Shown one piece after another: positions 33,908 through 46,092 of a DNA stretch of 64,000 nucleotides. The DNA lies in the NCBI GenBank assembly GCA_024291935.2, contig JAGTYA010000026.1:7110001-7174000 (forward strand), given 5' to 3'. Both the position numbers and the translations under genes were made by a program. Each line of letters begins with the position of its first letter. Position 1 is the first letter of the stretch. This DNA is from Okapia johnstoni. Lineage: Eukaryota; Chordata; Mammalia; Artiodactyla; Giraffidae. Under the pieces are notes generated by a model. That model had not been told where the DNA came from. It saw only the letters and a program-made list of their open reading frames with translations, and made no database searches.

Positions 33908-34540
33908 CTATGTGGGGATCTGCAGGTGGCCCAGGTCTTGGTCCATGATCTGGAGGACGTCATCCAGGATGGAAGGCCCCAGGTCCACGTGCAGGGACAG
34001 CAAGGAGCTGGCGTGGGACAGGAAGGGCTCCTCCGCCCCGGACTCGGGGGTCAGCCCGCTGTGGGCGGCACCAGCCTCTGGGATCCTCCACACGTCCACA
34101 GTCCCCGCCTCCTGCGGGGAGGACTGCGGGGCCTCCAGGTGCAGGCGAGGGGGCTTGGGTGGGGCCTGGGCGGCCGGCAGGGTGAGGGCCTGGGGCCCGC
34201 CGATGACCGGCAGGGAGATGGCGTTCTTGAGCAGAGGGGACGGCCCGTCCGGGAGCTCCCGCCCGCACAGCGTGGCCGTGCGCGTGAACTGGAAGGGCAT
34301 CTCGAAGACGCTGTCCTCCTGGGCCTCGTCCACCGCCGTCCCCGGCAGGAGGTGGAACTTGCCCTGCAGGAAGGAGATGTCACCGAATGTGTCGTTGCCG
34401 CCTCCACTGCCGATGTGGATGGTGTGGCGGAAGTCCCCCAGCGGCGGGCTGATCATGTCCGAGGACAGCAGGTCCCGCAGCTTCTCCTTCTTGCCCTTGC
34501 GGCTGCCGCGCTTCAGATAGATGGGCACCTTGGTGGACAT
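33908..34540 (-). CDS. CDC42EP2: CDC42 effector protein 2 (BORG1)
   Basis: One coding exon gives 210 aa, equal to the human protein. The ATG at 34540-34538 was chosen because MSTKVPIYLKRGSRKGKKEK is the family's N-terminus; the frame stays open upstream without conserved sequence. Residues 30-44 are the CRIB motif (ISPPLGDFRHTIHIG), which binds GTP-loaded Cdc42. Downstream are the BORG homology blocks (GDISFLQGKFHLLP, LPFQFTRTA-like, LLKNAISLPVIGG) and the conserved C-terminal SILDDVLQIMDQDL. In the family it links Cdc42 to septin and actin organisation and cell shape. The stop TAG is at 33910-33908. The coding region is very GC-rich and gives long antisense open frames that are only shadows. 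Confidence 0.96.
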   Translation of the reverse strand: MSTKVPIYLKRGSRKGKKEKLRDLLSSDMISPPLGDFRHTIHIGSGGGNDTFGDISFLQGKFHLLPGTAVDEAQEDSVFEMPFQFTRTATLCGRELPDGPSPLLKNAISLPVIGGPQALTLPAAQAPPKPPRLHLEAPQSSPQEAGTVDVWRIPEAGAAHSGLTPESGAEEPFLSHASSLLSLHVDLGPSILDDVLQIMDQDLGHLQIPT

Positions 34541-34834
34541 CGCGACCTCACCCCCGGGGACCGGGACCGGCCACTCGCAGGACCACGCCTTCTGCTGTCT
34601 CCTCTCACCCCCGTCCACGACAAATACCCAGAGCAAGGTGTCCAGACACCAAACACTTGCCAAAGGGCTAAGAAACGATCAGCGGAGTCAGAGGGTCGAG
34701 ATAACCAAAATCACTTTCTCCCAAGAAGGTTGAAAATGCTTCTGAAAACCGGAAGCAGGCAGGCGCAGAGCTGGTAGGCAGCAATGCTCTCTGGGCTTGT
34801 CCTTGGGAGATTCTTTCCGGTCCGGGCTGAGGAG
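34541..34834 (-). other. CDC42EP2: CDC42EP2 exon 2 5'UTR, with splice acceptor
   Basis: On the minus strand TCCTTCTTGTTTCAG precedes CTCCTCAGCC, with AG at 34836-34835. It is the best acceptor upstream of the ATG and fits the known two-exon layout. About 294 nt of 5'UTR follow in this exon. Confidence 0.65.
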
Positions 34835-34899
34835 CTGAAACAAGAAGGATATGAGTAAGAGATGGCACCTGTCTGGTTTCCGGGTGCCCTTCAGGAGCC

Positions 34900-35560
34900 C
34901 AGGCAGGGCCACACTCCTGTGGGGAGCCCTCCTGGCAAGATCCTGTGCTCCTCCACAGACTTACTGCGGCCTCAAGGCCTGGATCCCAAGCGCCAAGCCC
35001 ATCCCTCTATGAGTGGGAACCCTGAGTGACTGGCCTGAAGTCACGGACACAGCCCTGGTTCTGGACTCGTGCTCTGAGTCCGCAGCTCTGCTCATCTTAA
35101 TCATCTGCATTCAACTGTGCCCAAAACGTGACCAGTGCCAAGTCGTCGGGGGTCTCAGATTTGTCTCAGCTCCTGACTTGACCGAGGATGGAGATCTTGT
35201 GATCTCTGTCTCGCCCACCTAGTCCCGGCCCAGGACTGGATGCACAGCAGGTGTTCAGCCCACTGAGCCAAAGGAACACCCTTTTGGCCCAAGTACATCC
35301 CACCTGGAAGGGAGATGCCTGCTCAGAGCTTCCCTTTTCTCCTCCTTGGGGTTAGGAGTTCCTTGTGGGCAGGAGCTGAGTCTACCGTAGTTTCTGCCCC
35401 TCCTTTCTGTCCCAGCAGCTAAGAGGAAGATGGAGTGGGGGATAGAAATACTTGGGAGTGGAGGCTCTGCTCCGTGCCTGGAATTTTGTTGAGTTCTTTG
35501 CAAACCCATCTCATTTAATCATCACAACCTCTCTCCTTTCATTCCCACTTAAAATTAGAG
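34900..35560. other. Unique sequence in CDC42EP2 intron 1
   Basis: No repeat or conserved motif is recognised. Confidence 0.4.
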
Positions 35561-35561
35561 C

Positions 35562-35698
35562 TCTCAGGGAATTTCGTAGTGGTTAAGTGGTTAGGACTTA
35601 CAGCTTTCACTGCTGTGGGTCTGGGTTCAGTCCCTAGTTGGGGAACTAAGATCCCGCAAACCACATGACATGGCCAAACAAATAAATAAAATTAGAGC
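35562..35698 (+). mobile_element. CHR-type SINE in CDC42EP2 intron 1
   Basis: CAGGGAATTTCGTAGTGGTT, CCCTAGTTGGGGAACTAAGA and an AAATAAATAAA tail. Confidence 0.75.
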
Positions 35699-35699
35699 T

Positions 35700-36010
35700 A
35701 TCAGACATTTTGGAGGGATTCCCATAAGGCATTGCAAAATGAGAGAAGCAAAATGCAAAAAATGTAGTCTAGAAGATTCCATTTGTTGAAAGCAGTTCCA
35801 CTCCCCACTCCCCATACATGCATGTATGTGTACCTACACATACAGGTCTGCATAGGATTATTTCTTATATGGGAGCAGGAAATAATATAGAAAGCTGGCA
35901 CTAGGTTGGCATAGGGGCTACCTAGAGGTGAGGGGGGGCAGGGATGGAGTGTGGGGTCTGTGACATGGGAGGAAAGTTGTCCTCAATAAAAATTATCTTT
36001 AATATCAGGT
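35700..36010 (+). mobile_element. Probable L1 fragment
   Basis: GGGGCTACCTAGAGGTGAG and TCAATAAAAATTATC near the 3' side suggest an old L1 tail. The assignment is weak. Confidence 0.35.
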
Positions 36011-36224
36011 CTCATTACTAAAAAATGATATACGTAAGCTAAGTATGAAAGATGGTTGCCAGATGTTGATGGTAGTTCTCTCAAGATGGTAGAATTTCAG
36101 GTGACTTCCCCTTTCTTGTTCATCCTTCTATAAGCTCAAATTCTTAATAAGAAGCATGTATGATTTATGAGCACATATTATTCATGTATTCAGAATAAAC
36201 AGATTTTTTTTTTTTAAATCATGG

Positions 36225-36408
36225 AGATTTTTTTTTTTAAATCTTTATTGAATTTGTTACATTATTGTTTCTGTTTTGTGTTTTTGGTTTTTTGGCCACA
36301 AGGCATGTGGGATCTTAGCTCCCCGACCAGGGAGACCAGGGATCGAACCAGGCACTCCCTGCATTGGAAGGCAAAGTCTTAACCACTGGACCACCAGGGG
36401 AGTCCCCT
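36225..36408 (-). mobile_element. CHR-type SINE in CDC42EP2 intron 1
   Basis: ATCTTTATTGAATTTGTTAC, TTTTTGGCCACAAGGCATGT and AACCACTGGACCACCAGGGG in reverse. Confidence 0.8.
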
Positions 36409-36689
36409 AAACAGATATTTTTAAGGTGGAAAAAATAAATACACTCTGGAGGGATGTCATACAGGTTTAACAGAAAAAGGAAGTGGAACAAGCACTCCCT
36501 CTAGTTCCCGCAGCCGGGGACTGGCCTGATGTGTAGAATCAGCACGAAAGGCAAAGAAACTTGTCCAAGGTCACCCAATGGGTGAGCACATGAGCCCACC
36601 CTCCTGGGGCCAACAGGGGCTGAGCAGGTGGGAAATCGCTGGGGAAGGGTCAAGCAGCCTCTGCCAGTTCCTCTGCCCCATTCTTCTTC

Positions 36690-36890
36690 ATCTTTTTTTT
36701 TTTTTTTTAATATTTATTTATTTCTGACTGTGCCGGGTCTTAGTTGTTGCACTCAGGTCTTTAGTTGCAGTAAGCAAACTCTTACTTGCGGCATGTGGGA
36801 TTTTTTTAGTTCCCTGACCAGAGATCGAACCCAGGATCCCTGTATTGGGAACACGGAGTCTTAGCCATTGAATCACCAGGGAAGTCCCCT
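36690..36890 (-). mobile_element. CHR-type SINE in CDC42EP2 intron 1
   Basis: A poly(T) head, AATATTTATTTATTTCTGAC, GTGCCGGGTCTTAGTTGTTG and AATCACCAGGGAAGTCCC. Confidence 0.82.
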
Positions 36891-37689
36891 CTGCAGCATT
36901 CAGCCTTGGGAGCAGGGTGAGAGAAGAAGGAGGGGGCTGGCAGGAGGGAGCAGGAAGGAGGAAGGAGGATGCAGGAGAGGCAGAATCCCAACTACAGCCC
37001 TCCCCCCAGCCAGGCCCTTACTCAGGAAACCCCACCCCAGGACCGGACAGCTCGGGTCAGTGGTGCTGAGCCACAGAGACCGGACATCTTGCCCCTCCCA
37101 GAGCACCTGCAGCTTAACAGGAAACAAAGGAATGACTCTCCAGTGGCAGAATTCCAGCTAAGCTTGGAAGGAGCTGGGGGGGAAGGGGAGGGAGGCAGGA
37201 CGTGCTCTGAGGTCCTGGACTCCCATCACTCATTTAACTAAAAGATATTTATCTGCACCCACCATGCCAGGTCTGGAGGCATGCTGACATATATCCTATC
37301 TGTCCCCTTGGCAGGCGAGAAATCCTGGGATAGTTTTCCTTCCTTTTCACTCCTGGAGAAGGAGGCCAACTGGTGGGATCTGCCCAGAACTTGGGCCAGA
37401 CCTCCTCCCTCCCCCCGCCCTCCATCATACAGGGGCGCCAAGACAGCCTGAGTGTTTCCACAACAGATCCGGCGTCCCTGACAGCTCTCTCCCTCTGAGC
37501 CAGATGTACCCACCCAATTCCAGATGTGAGGAGAACTGAGGCTGGGGGGAAGGGTTGGGCCAGTGTCAACCACCGCGGGAGAGCTGGGAACTGCAACCAT
37601 CAAGCCCCAAATATTCAGATCTGGCAACTCCAAGACCCCAGGCTCCAGCTAGCCTTGCATGGTTTCCAGTTTAACCTCCGAGGCACAAC

Positions 37690-37815
37690 ATGTGTCATCA
37701 CTGGCCTTTACAGAGGCAGAAGCTGAATCTCAGAGACATCAAGCAACTTTGCCCAGGTCACCCAGCTAGTAAGAGGAAGAGTGGGCACTGCTACCCAGCT
37801 GGGTTCCAGTGGCTC
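37690..37815 (+). repeat. MIR-like SINE remnant
   Basis: AGAAGCTGAATCTCAGAGAC, GCCCAGGTCACCCAGCTAGT and TGGGTTCCAGTG match MIR. Confidence 0.6.
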
Positions 37816-38214
37816 TGATACAATGGGCCATGCCAAAATATGTGCACTGCCTGGGGAGCAGGAAGGAAACCGATCCACCTGGGCTGGGGCTGCCAGGTCC
37901 CCAAGCCTCGTCCATTTAAGTCCTACCTCTTGGCTGCTTCCCTCTCTCAATGTGCAACTGTCCAGATATATGAGAATGAGCTGTCTGTCCATCAGGACAA
38001 GGCTCTGGGGGCTGGGCTGGGTGGCACCCTGCAGCTTTAGGAGGAGCAGATAGGAGCCATCCCAGCTTTGTGGGCCTCCTTTAGAGAAAATGACCTCTTG
38101 GAGGCAGAGCCCCCTCCTCACAAGGAATACTAGGCCACTCCCCACCAGGGGTGTTCCAAAGGTAGGCCCCTAACCTTGAACCCATTGCTACCTGGAAAAC
38201 ATCTTTTTTTCTCT

Positions 38215-38305
38215 GGCCCTCACCTTTCTCATCCATGAAATGGGATGACCACAAGGCCATTACCAGGGAGTTACTGGAAGTCAGAGAGAGTGCGGATGTA
38301 AAAGG
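38215..38305 (-). repeat. MIR-like SINE remnant at the edge of the CpG island
   Basis: CTCATCCATGAAATGGGATG and TTACTGGAAGTCAGAGAGAG match the MIR core in reverse. Confidence 0.5.
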
Positions 38306-38379
38306 GGTTAGCGGGTCACTGTCAGCCCCGACATTTATTCAACAAATAGCTATAGGGACTTCCTCAAGCATTCTGGTTC

Positions 38380-39700
38380 TCCGGGGACAGTGCTCCAGAC
38401 AAGACCGAAAAAGAGCAGCCTCTGGGCGTAGGGGTCCTCCTGTACAGGCGCCCTCGCTGGCCGCGGGGTCTCCCAGCTTCCCCGTGCAGAGCGGCGCTCC
38501 ATTCCGTGGCCACCAGGTGGCGCGCGCTCTCCCTCTACCGCCCCTTGTCCCGGAGGGGTCCTGCACGCACCAGGGTCTCCAGCAAATCTACAGTTCTAGG
38601 CGGGTGCCTCCCAAGGAGAGGCACTCACGTTCCCGTACCAGGTGCGGACTGTCTGCAGGATCTTTTTCCCTTGGAGGATTCTGGGCTCACAACCAGACAG
38701 TCAGGGGAAGAGAGAGCGATCGGGGACCCTGCCTGGGTATCCAAGCTCAGGGAGGAGTCTCCCCTGTGCTTTCCGGCCTAGGCGATGTCCGAGTGTCCGC
38801 TAGGCGCAGGGCCAGAGTTCGGGCGTGCGGCCCCCGCCCCGTGGCTCCCGCGGGTCCCGCTACTCAACCCCAGCTCGGGTTCCGGCGCCGACCCCCTCCC
38901 CGGCCTCTGCCCGAGCGCAGCCCAGCCCAGTCCGGATCCGTTTCAGGACACTCGCGGCCACGGCTAAAGATAGGAGGATACCTCACCATCGACTAAAAAT
39001 ACGACCCCGGGTCTGGGCGAGGGCGCTGAAAGGCAGGAGGGCACTCCTGTGTCCCGGGGGTGGGGCGGGGGCCCCGGCGCAGCATGGAAGGCTGGACTGG
39101 GAATTCGGGTCGGGATGCGCGGCGCCCCGCAGGCCGAGGGGAAGGCGGGCGTGGCCGCCGGGACCGAGACGCGGGAGAGAAATGCCGTGCATCTCACGGC
39201 AGAAAGGACCTTCGTAGAGATGAGTTGGGGACCGAGGCGCGATCGGGGATGAGGCGCCTTAAGGATGGACCTCCCGAGGGACTCCCCCCTAGGAGCCGCG
39301 ATCTGGCTGCAGAGTCCGGGCCTGAACTCACCTTGAAGCGCGTTTAGGCGGCTGACTGGCGAGAGGCGAAAGCGCAGGAGCTGGACGGTGCGGCGGTGAG
39401 ATAGACCTGAGCTGTGAACTTACAGGGAAGACCGTGGCCGCTGAGGTCCCGCCCCCTGCCCGTAGAGCCAATGCCGGGGCCGCTCCATCTAGGCCACGCC
39501 CACAGCCTCGCCCTACTCACGGGCCCGCTTGGTCCCTCTTCCTGGGCGCAGCACAGGGGTCCAGCAGCCGCGGGGGCCCGGGGGTCCAGTCCGAGCTCTG
39601 GCAGCTGCGGGCCAGGCCGTGTCGGGTGATGGGGCTGGACTCCGCGGACTCCGGCTATGTCCGTCAGAGCCAAAACTCTCGGTTCTAGGAGGGCCGAGGG
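38380..39700 (-). promoter_or_regulatory. CpG island, CDC42EP2 promoter region
   Basis: About 1.3 kb of very GC- and CpG-rich sequence begins abruptly after MIR-like DNA and ends near 39.7 kb. It holds the predicted first exon of CDC42EP2. Its open frames on both strands show no family similarity I recognise. Confidence 0.7.
39332..39450 (-). other. CDC42EP2: Predicted non-coding exon 1 of CDC42EP2
   Basis: Minus-strand CTTCAAG/GTGAGTTC at 39332 is a near-consensus donor inside the CpG island, 4.5 kb upstream of exon 2. The 5' limit is an estimate. A second possible donor (GGGAAC/GTGAGTG near 38626) could be an alternative first exon. Confidence 0.45.
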
Positions 39701-40469
39701 AGGAGGTAGCCGGAAGACGCAATTCTTTAGAATTCAGAAGAGGAGCGTCCCTGGAGGGTTCCCTCCCTGGAGGGCACTGGCATAAAAGTATTGAGTGACT
39801 GCTGAGGAAATGAATGAGGCCTCGGAGGCGCTTACGTCAGTATATTACAGACTTCCGAGAGCTTTCAGAAGTTGGCCATCCCCTAGAAAAGAGGGCTTTG
39901 GGGGTGTGTGCGGGATGAGTGGCCCGGCCACGCCCTTATTTATCGTATTTACCTTCAGGCTCGGTGGCTTCCGGGACGGGGGTGGGACTGGTACTCAGAC
40001 TCTTTACAACGTTGGGTGGGGCCTGAGCGGCGGCAGGGTGAGGTCCTGGGGCTCGCCGATGACGGTGACCGGGAGGGTTCTTGATTGGTGGGTTCATTCA
40101 TTCAGTAGAAGAAACATTTCCTGAAAGGCAGACCCTGCAAAGGGTGGATGGTAATGAGGTAAGGGGACCTGACAGCTGTGACAGTACGATGTGACCAAGA
40201 TGACAAAAGCTTCCATACTGTAAATGTGGGAGGGACTCAAGAAGAAGGGATCAGGAAGGCAGCCTGAAGGAGGGAAGGATGCTAAGGGTGGAGGTGAAGG
40301 TCAGCTAAGCCAGGAGGGAGGGAAGGATGGGGAGAAGCAGAATCCAGTAGGCAGAGTAATGGCTCCCCCTAAAGAGGGGAACCTGTGAATGTATTTTGTT
40401 ACCTGGCAAAGAACAATTAAGTTTGCCAATGGAATTAGAGTTACTAATCAACTGACTTTAAAACAGAGA

Positions 40470-40680
40470 GATTGGGACTTCCCTGGTGGTCCAGTAGTTA
40501 AGAAGCCACCCTGCAATGCAGGGGACATGGGTTCTACCCCTGAGTGGGGAACTAAGATCCCATGTGCTGCAGAGAAACTAAGCCCGTGCACCCCCAACTA
40601 GAGAGCCCTGTGCTGCAACAAAATATACCATGTGAGGCAAGTAAGACCCAACACAGACAAATAAATAAATTTTTAAAAAT
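40470..40680 (+). mobile_element. CHR-type SINE
   Basis: GGGACTTCCCTGGTGGTCCA, GGGGAACTAAGATCCCATGT and an AAATAAATAAATTT tail. Confidence 0.85.
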
Positions 40681-40749
40681 TGTGTTGTGCTTTTAAAAAA
40701 CAAAACAAAAAACCAGAGAGATTGTCTGAATTATCTGGGTGGCTCCAGC

Positions 40750-41036
40750 ACAATACGGAGACGGCAATGGCACCCCACTCCAGTCCTCTTGCCTGGAAAA
40801 TCCCATGGATGGAGGAGCCTGATAGGCTCCCGTCCATGGGGTCGCTAGGAGTAGGACACGACTGAGCGACTTCACTTTCACTTTTCCCTTTCATGCAGTG
40901 GAGAAGGAAATGGCAACCCACTCTAGTGTTCTTGCCTGAAGAATCCCAGGGACGGAGGAGCCTGGTGGGCTGCCGTCTATGGGGTCGCACAGAGTCGGAC
41001 ACAACTGAAGCGACTTAGCAGCAGCAGCAGCCAGCA
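40750..41036 (+). mobile_element. ART2A-type (dimeric Bov-A) SINE
   Basis: Two Bov-A units joined by TTCACTTTCACTTTTCCCTT, ending GACTTAGCAGCAGCAGCAGC. Confidence 0.88.
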
Positions 41037-41309
41037 CCATAATGATTGATGGTCCTTAAAGTGGAAGAGGGAGACTGGAGTGTCAGAAAAAGAGATGTGA
41101 TGATGCAGAAGCGCTGTGTTGCTGCTTAGGAAGATGGGGGAAGGGGCCACGAGCAGGCAGGCTCTAGAAGCTGGAAAAAACAAGGAAACAGGTCGTCCCC
41201 TAGAGCATCCAGAAGAAACGCAGCCCACTGACCTTGATTTTCGACCCATGTTGGAACTTCTCACCAACGGGACTGGAAGTTTATAAATATGTGTTCTTTT
41301 AAGCCCCCA

Positions 41310-41705
41310 AGTTATGGATGTGAGAGCTGGCAATAAAAAAAGGCTGAGCACTGAAGAATTGATGCCTTCGAACTGTGGCGCTGGACGAGACTCTTGAGAG
41401 TCCCTTGGACTGCAAGGAGATTAAACCAGTCAATCCTAAAGGAAATCGGTTCTGAATATTCATTGGAAGGACTAATACTTTGGCCAGTGATGCCAAGAGC
41501 CAACTCATTGGAAAAGACCCTGATGCTGGGAAAGATTGAAGGCAGGAGAAGGGGATGACAGAGGATGAGATGATTGGATGGCATCAACAATTTAATGGAT
41601 ATGAGTTTGAGCAAGCTCTGGGGGTTGGTGAAGGACAGGGAGGCCTGCGTGTTGCAGTCCATGGAGTCACAAAGAGTTGTACAGGACTGGGCGACTGAAC
41701 AACAA
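41310..41705 (+). mobile_element. BovB 3'-end fragment, forward
   Basis: GAGCACTGAAGAATTGATGC, CCTTGGACTGCAAGGAGATT and GAAGGCAGGAGAAGGGGATG are BovB 3' coding sequence. It ends in GGGCGACTGAACAACAA. Confidence 0.88.
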
Positions 41706-44700
41706 AGCCCCCACGTTGTGGCAATTTGCTACAGCAGCAATAGAAAACAAACGCAGGGAAGTTTCAGGTTTTAATCTTGAGCCTTCCTGGCCGCTCCTTC
41801 ATCTCCCCAAGGAGCATCAGTTAGGTGGATTCTGCCAGGACTGGCCTAGTGGCTCAGAGGAGAGCTGAGCCCTGGACAGTGGAGGAGGTGGTCCCTAGGC
41901 CAAGTTGTATGGGTGGGTAAGTGTTGTACCTTTCCCCCGTCCTGCCACCCAGGCTTTGTCAGCCACCAACCCACCCAGGCTGGCCTATGCCCCTTGCCCA
42001 GTGCCTTTTGCCCTTGAGCTCCTCAAATCCTCTGAGAGCCAGTGAGATGGACAGAGCCAGCATCACTCTCCCCCTTTATAGAAGTGAAAATTGAAACTCG
42101 GGGCACTGACAGTGATCTACTTAGCCTGAAAGGGCAAGACCTGCTGGCTCTGGGTCCTTCTCCCCGCTCAGGCTTCCTACCCAGCAATTGTCACCCCTGC
42201 TCTCGCCTCATTCCTCAAGCCAGGTTGGGGGGACAGCTCGATGCCCAGCCCTTAGCACTGTCTCTAAGCCACAGACCCAGGTTCTGAGCTGGCCGTGCTG
42301 CCGACTTGCTCTGTGGCCACAAAGAAAGGACAATCCCTTTCTGAGCCTCTTGGCCTGTAAAAGTGGAGTTCCATGAGTCCCAAACAAGATAAGGGACTTG
42401 GGCTTGTTTTGTTGATGGCAACACACAGTCCCTGCAGGCAGGAGTTTCGTGGAAACATTATAACTGGAGCTTTGGGGGATGGTGGATGGCCTTGCCACCT
42501 GACTTGGAATGAGTCTAATGATGAATAGCTGACTCTGTTAATGACTCCTCCGAGCCTGTGGGAATAAGGCTGAGACGTGGCCCCCACTCTCTGCCCATCA
42601 GTGAGCATCCTCCGTTGGGGGAAGGTCAGGAGCTCCATTCAGGGCTGGTGACAAAACAAAATTACAGGGACGAAAGCTTGGAGAGGCAAAGACCCTTATC
42701 CAAGGCCACTCAAAGCCAGGAAGCAACTCCGAAACTCTTTGGAGAAGTTCTGGGGTGTGTGGGAGGGGAGGGCAACTGCAAAGCCCTGGGGATGACAGAC
42801 AGCGCTTGGGCGATGATTTGACCTCCAAGCCTGACCCAATCCTGGGCCCCTCCCTCAGCAGTCAGTCATCTGCCCAGCCTGGCTGTGTGGTCAGGGCTCC
42901 CAAGCAGGGCCCAAAGCCACAAGAAGTGCCACCTGCGCTCTGGGGCTGTTCTAAGCCCACCTGGATGTGACACCGTTCCACCTAGCGCTGGCTCCCTTGA
43001 CGGTTCCTACTCTCCTTGTTATCAACCGGAGTTCTGGCCCCCACACAGCCCACATCCAAGGCCTTCTCTGTGCCTGGCACTGGGTTCTGCGCTTTGCAAG
43101 CACTCAGGTAGGCGGTCCATTCTCCCCATTCATAGAGGCAGCTGTGCGGCTTGGCTGGGGCCTGAGGAGTCCCTGGGGAGCCTGCTGCTGGCTGCTTTCA
43201 GCTCTGCTGAATGGACGGGATCCTTGCAGACACACCCTGTGTTGCCATGGTAGCCCTGCAGTTAATGAACATTTATAATACAGGATTTCATTGACTAGAA
43301 TTGGTTTTTTTATGCAATGTCTCAGGCCGTGTATAAAGGCCTGAGTATGGGTAATGAGGCTGGGATCCTGGGCCACGGGAGCATTGAGGTGTCCTGAGTT
43401 CCTGACCCAGTGGAAGCTCAGGCCAAGTGCCTCCTGTTCAGCCTGACCCCATGTCCAGGGACTGCTGCCTCCACCAGGGTCTGGACTGGTCTTGCTGGAA
43501 GGGGTCCCGGACAGCCTAGTGTCTAAGGGGTAGGACCCTGAGGGACGTTCAGGGGAGATGAGAGGTGAGGAAGCCTGGAGGAAGAAATGCCCCAGTGGGT
43601 CATTCAAGTCCCTTGCCCTCAGCCTGGAGCCTTGCCTTGATCCTGAGCTAGGCCCAGGCACCGTCCCCCTGCCCCCCAACCCCACAGCTGCTTCCCCCAC
43701 CCAAGGACCTGTAATCGCCACACAGGGACTGACTCAGCCCTTCCTTCCCCTCCCGGCCTCTTCTTCCTGGAAATCACCCGCGTCAGCAGCCCCAGCCCCT
43801 GAGGGCCCTGGGGGATAGAGTTGGAGGCCCCCTTCTCCAAGGTCATCTGGGGAGAATGATGGAGGAACCGAGCCGGATAGTAGGACTCCCAGGCTGGAGC
43901 CAGCTCTCCTTGGCCCCTCCTACCGGGGACCTAGGGAGGCAGGGGGGGCGAGGGGGACCAGGAGTCTGGGGACAAGTCTGGGGGCAGGGCATCACAGGGG
44001 AAGGGACATCAAGGGGGCAGAGAGAGGAGACAAGGTCCATGAAAGGGCCTCAGCTCCCCCCACCCCGATCCCCTGCCATGGGAGGCAGGGAACTGGACAG
44101 GCTGTATCCTCCGTGGCGGCCTGAGGTCAGCCTGCAGGGCCCAGTGGCCTGAGCCAACCCCCAGCCTGGGATGGATTTTTCCTTGATTGTTTCTTGCTTC
44201 CTTCCTCCCCAGGGCTCCTGCCAACTCCAGCCCTACCCTCCTCGCTTCTCACCCGCCTTTAGGGAACTCTGACCTGACGGAGGCTGGGACTCCAGATGAG
44301 AGCTCCCCCAGAGCGCCCCCAGCTCCTGCCTCAGCCTTGGTCCCCTCCATAGGAACTCGGTGGCAGGGCCTGACTGGGGGACCTCCCTGTGGGTCTGGAG
44401 TTTTGGTCCCAGGCCCAGGGCCAAGGGGGTTTCCAGAGTTGTGACAGCCCTGTCCTAGAAGGGACCAGTCCAGGAACTTCCTTGGGAGCCTCCAAGCCAC
44501 ATGGCCATCTTTTGGTCTGAGCAACGCAGAATTAGCAGAGGTTCTGTTCAACACTTCCCACCCTTTTGAGACAACTTTGTCATTATTCATTTTGAAAACT
44601 CATTGGCATCTACTCTGTGCCTAGGGCTGAGCCAGTTGGAGAAGACACAGATGGCCAAGGCTGGGTTCCAGCCCTCAGAAAACAGATAAAACAAATGACC

Positions 44701-44814
44701 AATTCTGTGCCATAATGGAGATCCTTGAAAGCAGAGGCCAGCTCTGATTTATCTCTTTCCTTCCCAGGCGGCATGGACGAGGCCCAGTCAGTGACGATGG
44801 ATTGCATGCATACT
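41706..44814. other. Intergenic DNA with scattered MIR remnants
   Basis: Mostly unique sequence. MIR-like pieces lie near 42055-42150, 42240-42380, 42640-42735, 43060-43175 and 44580-44720 (for example TTCTGAGCTGGCCGTGCTGC, CTCTGTGCCTGGCACTGGGT). Open frames up to 205 codons show no known family. Confidence 0.45.
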
Positions 44815-45032
44815 ATTAATAAGTTGCTTTAGTCGTGCCCGATTCTTTGCGACCCTGTGGACTCTAGCCCTCCAGTCTCCTCTGTTCATGAAGTTTTCCA
44901 GGCAAAAATACTGGGGTGGGTTGCCATGCCCTCCTCCAGGGGATCTTCCCCACCCAGGGATTGAACTCACCTCTCTTAAGTCTCTTGCATTGGCAGGCAG
45001 GCTGTTTACCACTAGTGCCACCTGGGAAATGG
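44815..45032 (-). mobile_element. Bov-tA/Bov-A SINE
   Basis: Reverse copy: TAAGTTGCTTTAGTCGTGCC, ACTCTAGCCCTCCAGTCTCC and CACTAGTGCCACCTGGGAAA. Confidence 0.85.
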
Positions 45033-45495
45033 ATTAAGAGAAGAACCAAAAAGAACAGCAGTAAGATGGGTTTGTTATGCTAGAGGTGGGGAAGCAGGTG
45101 GAAGAGTCAGGAAGGCTTCAAGGAAGAGGTGATATTTGAGCAGGATATTAATGGGTAAATAGGAATTTGCCAGTTGGAGAATGGAAAAGATATTTCAGGG
45201 GGAGCAGGCAGGGACAAAAGCAGAGGCCAGAAGGAGTGCGAGTAGATGCATGGTGTGATCAGGAAGCAAGAGATGTCTAGCAGACCGTGGCATAGAAGAG
45301 GGGGAAAGACCAAGAGGGTAGAGGGCACCATTTGCCTTGCCCAGCTCCCGTCCTTCTTATTCTGGTGACCACTCCTCAATTTTCCAGAGTCTCCAGTATG
45401 ATTGACGCCACTGCCAAGCTCTAAAAGTGGGTCTGAGACCCTGTTCTACCCAATCTGAGTGATGGGGATGGTTTAGGGATTGGCATATATCAGCA

Positions 45496-45720
45496 AGGGC
45501 TTCCCTGGTGGCTCAGTTGGTAAAGAATCTACCGGCAATTCGGAAGACCTGGGTTTGATCCCTGGGTCTGGAAGATCCCCTGGAGGAGGAAATGGCAACC
45601 CACTCCAGTATTCTTGCCTGGAGAATCCCCATGGACAGAGGAGCCTGGTGGGCTACAGTCCATGGGGTCACAAAGAGTCAGGCATGACTGAAGCAACTTG
45701 GCATGCAGGCACACGAGTGT
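45496..45720 (+). mobile_element. Bov-A SINE
   Basis: GGGCTTCCCTGGTGGCTCAG, GTTTGATCCCTGGGTCTGGA and GAAGCAACTTGGCATGCAGG. Confidence 0.88.
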
Positions 45721-45864
45721 CACAGGACACTCGCAGCTGTCATCTGATCAGCTCTGTCTACTTGTCCTTCCCAGGGGATGTACCAGGTCCAGGGTCCCCA
45801 CATGGACCACAGGGCCGGTTTCTCTTCAAGCTTCATCGGTACCAGGTTCTCAGCTTTTTTTGAT

Positions 45865-46032
45865 TATTTTTAAACACTTGATTTATTTATTTGGCTTTGC
45901 CAGGTCTTAGTTGAAGCATTCGGGATCTTTGGTTGTGGCCTGTGAGATCTAATTCCCTGACCAGGAATCAAATCCGAGCCCCCTGCTTTGGGAGCACAGA
46001 GTCTTAGCCGCGGGACCACCAGGGAAGTCCCA
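45865..46032 (-). mobile_element. CHR-type SINE
   Basis: TGATTTATTTATTTGGCTTT, GCCAGGTCTTAGTTGAAGCA and GGGACCACCAGGGAAGTCCC. Confidence 0.82.
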
Positions 46033-46092
46033 ATCTTTTTTATTGCTGTCACTGTGATTGATAAACACTAACTAAAGACAAGGGAAGCTTGA

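Noticed and set aside
33714..34777. Long plus-strand frames (268 and 307 codons) opposite CDC42EP2
   Set aside because: These are antisense shadows of the GC-rich CDC42EP2 coding exon; the longer one starts at TTG.
38235..38996. 253-codon plus-strand open frame
   Set aside because: The ATG lies in a MIR remnant and the rest crosses the CDC42EP2 CpG island. No domain or conservation is recognisable.
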